A stretch of DNA of 64,000 nucleotides, taken from Paenibacillus_E violae (GTDB lineage Bacteria; Bacillota; Bacilli; Paenibacillales; NBRC-103111). This document shows positions 15,599 to 21,946 of this stretch, one piece after another; positions within the stretch are counted from its first letter, which is position 1; every line of letters begins with the position of its first letter. The stretch lies in assembly GCF_032461945.1 (NCBI RefSeq), contig NZ_JAWCUD010000012.1:224102-288101 (forward strand), written 5' to 3'. A program made the translations under genes and the position numbers. Under the pieces are notes generated by a model. That model was given only the letters and a program-made list of their open reading frames with translations. It was not told the DNA's origin and made no database searches.

Positions 15599-15758
15599 TC
15601 AGAACCCGATTTTTGCAATAATAGTTGCAACCTCGGCTCGACTGATGTTACCTTTTGGCTCAAGTACAGCCCCGTTTCTTCCCAAAAATAATACTAGCCT
15701 CCACATTGTCCGTAACGCTGCTTTGCGCCCACGAAGACACTGCCTCATTAGATCCATA
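15599..15758 (-). pseudogene. Remnant of an S-layer homology (SLH) domain, frameshifted
   Basis: Minus-strand translation gives EAVSSWAQSSVTDNVEASII followed by FGK in one frame and, after a shift near 15650, LEPKGNISRAEVATIIAKIGF and a stop in another. Together these are the last SLH repeat of a cell-surface protein (pattern: VSSWAQ, VxxAVEAGII, NITRAEVAxII). Upstream stop codons remove the rest. SLH domains bind pyruvylated wall polymer and usually end large secreted proteins. What remains is about 50 codons; between it and the terminator at 15371 is a further open stretch of about 50 codons (15404-15550) that I cannot assign. Confidence 0.7.
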
Positions 15759-15928
15759 TTATCTTAATCTTCTTCAGTTATTAAAGGGGCTTCCTTTAAG
15801 TTATCTAACATTTAATGACAACTTAGGAAATTGAGATAAAACGAAAGAAAGTTGGACATGAGAGGGTATTGAAATGTCCATTATCTAACTTGCTAATGCC
15901 GCAATGAAGTCAAATCCATGCAGATTCG
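15759..15928. other. Gene-free AT-rich stretch after the five-gene operon
   Basis: Contains the nonamer TTATCTAAC twice (about 15799 and 15884) and an imperfect hairpin GGACAT...ATGTCC (about 15853-15878) that could end the operon on the minus strand, though its T tract is interrupted. No gene seen. Confidence 0.4.
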
Positions 15929-16711
15929 CTAACCGGGATCTTTTTTTATTGATTTCACTAAGCAATAAGGATCGTCATTCAAGTGCTGCATGACCACCTC
16001 TATAAAATCTGAGAAGGCACATTGCGCCACATACCCATTACCTAACGGTACTTTATGAAATTGGTTCCGTTCTGTCAACCATGTTTCAATCGGATATAAA
16101 TTTAATCGTGGATCCAGTTCCAGATCGCGCGCAAAAAACTTATAGGTACGTTCCTTTTCCTCTCCATTATCTACATAGATTCCTGTGAACATCTTCCAAT
16201 AACGATAGGGAACTTCTACCCGCTCCTCTGCGTAATGGATGAGAGAAGCCGCCTGGATCGGTGCTCCTAGTAAAAGCAATTTTGCTCCAAGACCGATCAT
16301 CACGTCAAATGACCCATCAATATCAAATGCGGAACCTGTATCGGGGGATGTAATTGCCTCTGCAAGCCGTCCTACTGCCGCAATCGACTGCAAGGGGTGG
16401 TAACTTCGCAGGCTTGCAGGTAGTTTACGTACACTCTCAGAAAAGATACCCATCCCTTCGGACGAAGTAATCTGGCGATCAAATGGTATGCCTTTTGCAA
16501 ATCCAAAGCTAAAAGTAGGAACGGCAAGCGTACCCTCGTTGCCCAAATAGTCAAGCATCAGGCGTACCAACTCTACTGGCATTGCCTCAGTCTCGCAACT
16601 TTCAAGCCTACCAAGTTGAAACAGAGAGCTATGGACAAACACCATATCCCCTGGATATATATTAACCGCTTCAAGTACCTGTCGAAAGTCTTCATTTGAG
16701 AACTTTTTCAT
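15929..16711 (-). CDS. AAC(3)-family N-acetyltransferase-like protein
   Basis: A 260-residue member of the aminoglycoside 3-N-acetyltransferase superfamily: GDMVFVHSSLFQLGRL at the N terminus, LAVPTFSFGF, the RSYHPLQSIAAVG block with the catalytic-site His, and LLLLGAPIQAASLIHYAEERVEVPYRY. Family members in antibiotic hosts acetylate aminoglycosides, while those in biosynthetic clusters transfer acyl groups to amino sugars or amines. Its start overlaps the GNAT stop codon (ATGA), so it is the last gene of a coupled five-gene operon with a ligase and carrier protein. In that setting an acyl transfer from the carrier or from acetyl-CoA to a pathway intermediate is more likely than drug resistance. 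Confidence 0.8.
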   Translation of the reverse strand: MKKFSNEDFRQVLEAVNIYPGDMVFVHSSLFQLGRLESCETEAMPVELVRLMLDYLGNEGTLAVPTFSFGFAKGIPFDRQITSSEGMGIFSESVRKLPASLRSYHPLQSIAAVGRLAEAITSPDTGSAFDIDGSFDVMIGLGAKLLLLGAPIQAASLIHYAEERVEVPYRYWKMFTGIYVDNGEEKERTYKFFARDLELDPRLNLYPIETWLTERNQFHKVPLGNGYVAQCAFSDFIEVVMQHLNDDPYCLVKSIKKDPG

Positions 16712-17199
16712 TCACTTACTCCTACCAAAAATTTACGCATTTGATATACCTCGTATTCGTAGCCCGTATTTTCCCAGAAATTACGGGCTTTTTCGTTGTG
16801 ATACAAGACCTGCAGCTCGATCGAATCAATATTTTTCGTGACAAACCATTCCTCGAGCTTTTTCGCCAACTCGCTTCCTATTCCGTATTGGCGCATTTCC
16901 GGTTTCACGTATACATGCGAAATAATGCCGACTTTGCCTCCGCCTAAATAATTGGGTAGCAGTTTGATCATACCTTGGATAAAACCGATCACTTCCTCCC
17001 CATTAAGGGCTAACCAAACCACGCCAAACTTCCCCAATGTAGGTAAAAGCGATTTCGACCACATTTTTTCACCGCCGGGTACAAGAGGTTGGAGCAAACC
17101 CTTATCGCCCATGTAGTCGTACATAAGCACAAACAAAGTCTCCATTTGTTCCAAGAGCGTACCCGCCTCTTTAAGTTCTAGGTATCGTATGTTCTCCAC
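16708..17199 (-). CDS. GNAT family N-acetyltransferase
   Basis: A 163-residue GNAT acyltransferase. The acetyl-CoA loop VKPEMRQYGIGSELAKKLEEW (pattern Q/R-x-x-G-x-G/A) is complete, followed by the family beta-bulge region LQVLYHNEKARNFWENTGY. It would move an acetyl or carrier-bound acyl group to an amine. The annotated frame could start at TTG 17220, inside the carrier-protein gene, but GTG 17199 has AAGGGG eight bases upstream and begins two bases after the carrier stop, so I choose it. Its stop overlaps the start of the AAC(3)-like gene by four bases. The substrate is unknown. Confidence 0.8.
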   Translation of the reverse strand: MENIRYLELKEAGTLLEQMETLFVLMYDYMGDKGLLQPLVPGGEKMWSKSLLPTLGKFGVVWLALNGEEVIGFIQGMIKLLPNYLGGGKVGIISHVYVKPEMRQYGIGSELAKKLEEWFVTKNIDSIELQVLYHNEKARNFWENTGYEYEVYQMRKFLVGVSE

Positions 17200-17201
17200 G
17201 A

Positions 17202-17456
17202 TTAAAGCCCCTTGATGCAATGGATAAACCCTGCCAGCGTTGTGTATTGCTCTGGATCTGCAAGTTCAAAATCCATTTCCACTTTGAGATCTTGCTCCAC
17301 TTGAGCGACCAACTCTAAAAAACCTAGTGAGTCGATAAGACCAGGAAGTAATTGAAATGAATCGATAAATTCCTCGCGGCTAACCCCAAAAAGTTTTAAT
17401 TTTTCTTGTAACGTATTATATAAATAGTTTTCTACATCTTTGTATTGTAATGTCAA
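17202..17456 (-). CDS. Acyl/peptidyl carrier protein
   Basis: An 84-residue stand-alone carrier protein. The phosphopantetheine site is DSLGFLELV (Ser about 43), preceded by FQLLPGLI. Size and site agree with DltC-like and type II carrier proteins. It starts with TTG 17456 inside the ligase stop (TTGA overlap) and has GGAGGT about seven bases upstream, so it is translated by coupling from the ligase gene. The adjacent DltA-like ligase is its obvious loading enzyme. No phosphopantetheinyl transferase is coded here, so it would rely on the host enzyme. Confidence 0.85.
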   Translation of the reverse strand: MTLQYKDVENYLYNTLQEKLKLFGVSREEFIDSFQLLPGLIDSLGFLELVAQVEQDLKVEMDFELADPEQYTTLAGFIHCIKGL

Positions 17457-19075
17457 CGTAATACCTCCAATTGTTCCATTAACTGCTTGCGATCGATTTT
17501 ACCGTTTGAATTTAATGGCACGTCTTCCACGAAAATCAACTTTCTCGGTATCATATAGTCTGGCAATTTGGCTTGGCAGTGGTTCAGGATCTCTAGATGG
17601 TTTGCTTCCAATTCCTTTGGCAAGAAGGCGCAGACCCCTTCTGCTTTTCCATGCTGCTGCAGTAAAGGAACCACAACGGCAAAAGCGGCACCTGTCCCCA
17701 GCAAAACATGTTCGATCTCCTGAATTTCCACGCGGTACCCCATAATCTGAAGCTGGTTATCTATGCGACCTAGGTAATAAAGGTTGTTAGACTCATTACA
17801 CATGACAAGGTCGCCAGTTCGATACCAGATTTTTCGGGGGTGGTCTGGGAAAATTATATACGAATGCTTTGTCTTTGCGTCATCGTTTAGGTAACCTCTA
17901 GTAATTTGAGTTCCAGATACACACAATTCACCAACCTCACCCACTGACAATTCTCGAAAATCCTCACTGATGATCCGCCACTCCTGCGTAGGGAAAACTT
18001 GCCCGATCGGTACAAGGCCTCGCTTACATTCACCAGGTGACCGATCCGCATCCCAACGATACTGCGAAATCGCAATAGTTGCCTCTGTGGGACCGTACAG
18101 ATTTTCGACAACAGAGTTGTTCGCCGCCTCCTGCCAAGCCTCGGCGATACCTTGAGGTAGAGCTTCTCCGCAAAAAAAACTGTAACGAAGCGATGGAAAG
18201 GCATTGGGCTTTAGTAATCTTAATTTTTGCATAAACATCGGGACTGATGGTACGGAAAACCAGACTGTGAGTTCATGATCTTTGATGAACTTTGCGGGTG
18301 ACATCACAGCCTGTTCTGGGACCGGGTACAGACATGCCCCGCTCCCCCAACAAATGAACATGTCATGAACACTGAGGTCGAAGGTCATGTCAAACATTTG
18401 GGAGAAACGGTCTAGTTCATTAAAAGAATAGCTTGTAATAACATGCTGCAAATAGGAAGTGACATTGCGGTGACTGACAGGTACGCCTTTCGGATTCCCT
18501 GTACTGCCCGAAGTGAACAACAGATAGGCAGTCTTCTCCAAATTGCTTGGATACGGTCTCCACCATTCGTTCCTTTCTACCAAATCCATAGTACAGAAAA
18601 ATCGATGCTTCTGGTTTCGGGCTGCAATAATATTTCCCATTTCGTTGTCTTCCATTGGTAAAATGACGTTCAGACGACGATTCACTAGAGGTAACAGCTT
18701 AGCCAACAGTCCAAGCGCCTCAATTCCAACTATAATAGTTGAGGCCCCTGAAGCTTGCAACATATAAAGAGTTCGTTCTAGTGGAAATTTAGGGTTAAGC
18801 GGCACGTACCCTCGCCCTGAGGTCAATGTACCTAAAACCCCCGTATAAGAGGTTAGGCTGCGGCTCGCAAACACAGCCACCACTTCCTGTTGCTCCCCTA
18901 TTTCTGCCGTTTGAATCAATTGGGCCAGTTGAATCGCCTTGTCACCAAGTTCCTTATATGAGTATACTTCATCGTGAACAACTAAGGCAGGCCTGTCATG
19001 AAATTGCTCAACAGAGCGCCAAAAAACGGATCCCAATCCATTATCAGGTCCTTTATGTGTTTGCTTCTGATTCAT
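17453..19075 (-). CDS. DltA-like amino-acid:carrier-protein ligase (AMP-forming)
   Basis: A 540-residue adenylating enzyme. Core motifs in order: LLFTSGSTGNPKGV (A3, about 187), FDMTFDLSVHD (A4), ENLYGPTEATI (A5), YRTGDLV (A7), GRIDNQLQIMGYRVE (A8) and PLNSNGKIDRKQL (A10, catalytic Lys). The Asp in FDLSVHD that holds the substrate amino group is present, so the substrate is an alpha-amino acid rather than a fatty acid. FFCGEALP matches the DltA block whose Cys is known to favour D-alanine, and VWFSVPS matches DltA VWxSxPS. D-alanine or another small amino acid is therefore my inference. It differs from the true dlt operon, as no dltB or dltD is adjacent. Overlaps the upstream DUF4910 gene (ATGA) and the downstream carrier gene (TTGA). 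Confidence 0.88.
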   Translation of the reverse strand: MNQKQTHKGPDNGLGSVFWRSVEQFHDRPALVVHDEVYSYKELGDKAIQLAQLIQTAEIGEQQEVVAVFASRSLTSYTGVLGTLTSGRGYVPLNPKFPLERTLYMLQASGASTIIVGIEALGLLAKLLPLVNRRLNVILPMEDNEMGNIIAARNQKHRFFCTMDLVERNEWWRPYPSNLEKTAYLLFTSGSTGNPKGVPVSHRNVTSYLQHVITSYSFNELDRFSQMFDMTFDLSVHDMFICWGSGACLYPVPEQAVMSPAKFIKDHELTVWFSVPSVPMFMQKLRLLKPNAFPSLRYSFFCGEALPQGIAEAWQEAANNSVVENLYGPTEATIAISQYRWDADRSPGECKRGLVPIGQVFPTQEWRIISEDFRELSVGEVGELCVSGTQITRGYLNDDAKTKHSYIIFPDHPRKIWYRTGDLVMCNESNNLYYLGRIDNQLQIMGYRVEIQEIEHVLLGTGAAFAVVVPLLQQHGKAEGVCAFLPKELEANHLEILNHCQAKLPDYMIPRKLIFVEDVPLNSNGKIDRKQLMEQLEVLR

Positions 19076-20427
19076 CGTGTCCTCCTCGCGTATAACCTTT
19101 CATCCGTTTGCATAACCGAAACGAGTAATTCACTTCCTTGTAAATCCTTAGCTGCACGCACTATTAACTCATATGGCATTCCAGATCGGCGTGCGATATC
19201 AAGTAAAGAATTCTGTCCGTCAGAAAAGTTCAAAACCCATAACATGGCGAATTGGATATCCTGTGCGTTTTTTTGTCCTCCGACCGAGCTGTAAAGACCT
19301 CGTTTACCAAGTTGAGGTTCACATTTAGGGTTGAGATTCAGATAACGATCGTCTGATTCCAAAACATGCAACACCTGAAGATACTTTTGATACGTGTTTG
19401 CCAAGTACGACGATCCGACAAAATCAAGATTATCAGCGGAGCTATGATACTGTGGAAACCGGCCATATGGCGTGCGCATAAGCGATCCGACAGGCAGATT
19501 AAATCCTGGGGAAGAAAATTGTCGTTCGTCGCTTCCCATCGGAAAGAAGTCTATAATCTGGAAAGGCTCGCCAGAGTCCTCAAGCACTTTTTCAACCACT
19601 TTATCGAGATAGTGATTTCCATGTTTGGTTCGCTTATACGTTGATTGACCTGGGTCACCGAGACATGTGGCCACTAGTCCACACTTGATTCTCCCGACCT
19701 TGTCTTGGTTTTCATGCAACCACGTTATCGCGCCGATTGTTTCTGGAATGAACAGGAGACGAAATGAATGTCTTCGCTTCAAATGAGTCAAAAGTTGACC
19801 AATCAAAGTTAACAGTACAACTCCGCTCAGGCTGTCATTGCACATAGAAGGATGACACACGTAGCAAGAGAGTAAGATTTCCTCTTCGGTTTCACCAGGC
19901 AAGTAAAGCTCTCCCCAAGTAACAAACCCCGGTTTGAGCGTAGATTCGATTTTCACTTCGTATAGATCATCCGGTAGTGATTGTAACAAATTATGAGGTA
20001 GGCAAAAACCCCAATCTTTTCGATAGTAGCTCGTCAGATAGGGAGTCCACTCCGGGTAATCCGGTAATGTAAATAAATGATTTTTTAATTCATCAAGTGT
20101 CATCTTTGCATGTATAGGGACACTATAGTTAAGGACATGCAGGTTGGATTTTTGGAAATCTACAACTCTTACCCCTCTTGAGTCCTTTATATAGGCATCT
20201 TCAACATTCCATTCATTTGGAACCTCCCAATCAAAAACCTGTGTTCCAGTCGGCACTTCATGAATATTAAGCGGTATATATTCTTGAATGATCTTTAACG
20301 TCTCTCTTACGCCGTTTCCCGTGATACTACGGGTGATGGGATACAGCCGAGCCATAAGGTCATACATCTCTTGCCCTGCTTCATCCACCCGTTCTTTATT
20401 TAAAAACCATTCGAAATGCTCATACAT
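19072..20427 (-). CDS. DUF4910 (M28-like aminopeptidase-fold) protein with C-terminal winged helix
   Basis: A 451-residue protein of the DUF4910/DUF2172 type, which has an M28 zinc-aminopeptidase fold with an inserted N-terminal beta domain. The metal ligands appear intact: CHPSMCNDSLSG (His and Asp), FIPETIGAI (Glu), FPMGSDERQF (Asp) and YHSSADNLDF (His). The last 70 residues (LLDIARRSGMPYELIVRAAKDL) form a winged-helix-like end, usual for the family. Such genes often occur in polysaccharide or natural-product loci, where they might remove or add an aminoacyl group; the reaction is unproven. First gene of the five-gene operon; ATG 20427 follows AGGGAG at about 11 bases. Its stop overlaps the ligase start. 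Confidence 0.8.
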   Translation of the reverse strand: MYEHFEWFLNKERVDEAGQEMYDLMARLYPITRSITGNGVRETLKIIQEYIPLNIHEVPTGTQVFDWEVPNEWNVEDAYIKDSRGVRVVDFQKSNLHVLNYSVPIHAKMTLDELKNHLFTLPDYPEWTPYLTSYYRKDWGFCLPHNLLQSLPDDLYEVKIESTLKPGFVTWGELYLPGETEEEILLSCYVCHPSMCNDSLSGVVLLTLIGQLLTHLKRRHSFRLLFIPETIGAITWLHENQDKVGRIKCGLVATCLGDPGQSTYKRTKHGNHYLDKVVEKVLEDSGEPFQIIDFFPMGSDERQFSSPGFNLPVGSLMRTPYGRFPQYHSSADNLDFVGSSYLANTYQKYLQVLHVLESDDRYLNLNPKCEPQLGKRGLYSSVGGQKNAQDIQFAMLWVLNFSDGQNSLLDIARRSGMPYELIVRAAKDLQGSELLVSVMQTDERLYARRTR

Positions 20428-20794
20428 AATTCTACGACTCCCTACAACTTTAATTCCCCACTGTAATCATACACTGTAAAGTCAATACAACACTTGCCCG
20501 AAAATATCCAAAGTGCTGAGAGACACAGCAGGGATTTCGTACACAAAATCAATAAATTGGATTATAGAAAAGAATCCCAATTAGTCCATGTGTTATAATA
20601 GCACAGAATAGTACAATTTTGTATAAAATTTTACACTCAATAGTGGGAAAACTATCTTGACGAACATTATCTTTCTAAATTGTAAACTTTGAAATCGTTT
20701 GCAAGTTTACAATCTTAAAGCCGTGCTCCCTCCGTCACGCTCCAGTCCGTCCGGGCGAACCCTCCAGGGTTTCTCCCCCGACCTCCTAATACAA
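20428..20794. other. AT-rich gene-free stretch between the ligase/carrier operon and ssrA
   Basis: Must contain the operon promoter; several -10-like TATAAT strings exist on both strands (for example 20591-20596 on plus), but none has a convincing -35 partner, so I do not place it. An 11-base perfect inverted repeat ATTGTAAACTT/AAGTTTACAAT lies at 20679-20689 and 20703-20713. No gene seen. Confidence 0.5.
20679..20713. repeat. 11-bp perfect inverted repeat with 13-base spacer
   Basis: ATTGTAAACTT at 20679-20689 and its reverse complement at 20703-20713, spacer 20690-20702. No T run follows on either strand, so it is not a normal terminator. It may be an operator for the neighbouring operon or a recombination-site relic. 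Confidence 0.6.
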
Positions 20795-20820
20795 AAGAAA
20801 AAAGCACCCTCACGGGTGCT
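20795..20820 (-). terminator. Rho-independent terminator of ssrA
   Basis: On the minus strand AGCACCC and GGGTGCT (20814-20820 and 20803-20809 on plus) form a stem with a four-base loop, followed by TTTTTTCTTTT, 14 bases after the mature tmRNA 3' end. Confidence 0.85.
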
Positions 20821-20833
20821 TCTTTCTTTTGTA

Positions 20834-21195
20834 TGGAGGTGAGGGGAGTCGAACCCCTGTCCGAAAATATCGCCACACAGGCTTCTACGGGTGTAGTCAC
20901 AGTTTTGATGTCACCCGAGCAGCGCGCCGTAACCCGCTCTGCGTTGGGTCAGCCTGATTGTCTTCCTACGTTCGACCCCAGGCGGAGACCAAACGTCGTA
21001 TCCCACTAAGGTTGGGCCCCTATCCTAGCACATGGGCGATGCGAGGGAGGAGCTAGCTCACAGGTTATTAAGCTGCGAAAGCTAAGTTGTTGTTTTGTTT
21101 GCCATTTAATAGGCTTTAGCGTTGTTAAAGCGGACGCGTCCCCACTACCCGCAACCCGCGCTCGAACTATCCCCGTCGAATCCAAGAACACCCCC
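20834..21195 (-). ncRNA. ssrA: Transfer-messenger RNA (tmRNA)
   Basis: About 362 nt. The 5' end GGGGGTG (21195 downward) pairs with CACCTCC before the coded CCA (20834-20836); the T arm reads GGGGTTCGACTCCCC, and GATTCGACGGGGA near the 5' end is a universal tmRNA string. The tag reading frame runs 21103 to 21068 on the minus strand: GGC AAA CAA AAC AAC AAC TTA GCT TTC GCA GCT TAA, giving the tag (A)GKQNNNLAFAA, which ends in the hydrophobic AA signal recognised by ClpXP. The RNA rescues ribosomes stalled on broken mRNA together with SmpB, coded 174 bases upstream. Confidence 0.95.
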
Positions 21196-21369
21196 GGATT
21201 GCCTTCATTTCCGCCAATAGAGCGGAGAAGGTAAAAGACGAGCTGTTTGAGCGAAATTGCTCTTTAATACTGAATCATTTGCTGTAGACCTAGTATAACA
21301 CAAGCTGTTCAAAAATGAACGCTCAGGTTTGTGGAAGCTAAGGTGCTGCTTACCAATACCTTTGCCACG

Positions 21370-21852
21370 TTACCTAGCAATCTTTTGCTTCTCGCGCAGC
21401 GCACGCTGAATATCGCGTTGTGCATCTTTTTTGGCCGCGGATTCACGCTTGTCGTACTGCTTCTTACCTTTACCAATACCGACTAAAAGCTTAGCATATC
21501 CATTACGGATATACACTTTCAATGGCACAAGTGTGTAACCTTCTTGCTTTGCCTGGCCTAACATCTTGGCGATCTGCACCTTTTTCAAAAGCAGCTTCCG
21601 CGTCCGTGTCGGATCCTCAGGATTACTTCGGTTACCTTGCTCAAAAGGACTAATGTGCATGTTATGGACAAAAGCTTCCCCATTACGAATCGTCGAAAAG
21701 CTATCGCCAATGTTCGCTTTACCTGCCCGTAAGGATTTGATCTCCGTGCCGGTCAAGACAAGACCCGCTTCGTACGTTTCTTCAATAAAGTAATCGTGTG
21801 AAGCCTTCTTATTCTGGGCAAGCACCTTGCCATCTGCCTTCTTCGTTGCCAC
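21370..21852 (-). CDS. smpB: tmRNA-binding protein SmpB
   Basis: A 160-residue SsrA-binding protein: the NKKASHDYFIEETYEAGLVLTGTE start, SLRAGKANIGDSF, VHNMHISPFEQG, RKLLLKK and the basic C-terminal tail GKGKKQYDKRESAAKKDAQRD that fills the mRNA channel. Length is standard. It starts with GTG 21852, preceded by GGAGGAGG. It lies between rnr and ssrA, the usual Bacillales order, so rescue (SmpB/tmRNA) and decay of the faulty message (RNase R) are linked. Confidence 0.97.
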   Translation of the reverse strand: MATKKADGKVLAQNKKASHDYFIEETYEAGLVLTGTEIKSLRAGKANIGDSFSTIRNGEAFVHNMHISPFEQGNRSNPEDPTRTRKLLLKKVQIAKMLGQAKQEGYTLVPLKVYIRNGYAKLLVGIGKGKKQYDKRESAAKKDAQRDIQRALREKQKIAR

Positions 21853-21946
21853 GTGAGATCCTCCTCCCGCAATTTCCTGCAGGTAAATACTGCTACAATG
21901 TGCATCCTATTGTAGCAAGATCAAGCCCGAAATGCAAGAAGCGGCG

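Noticed and set aside
15800..20830. Duplicate of the tmRNA 3' end as an attachment site
   Set aside because: No second copy of the ssrA end was seen by eye in this interval.
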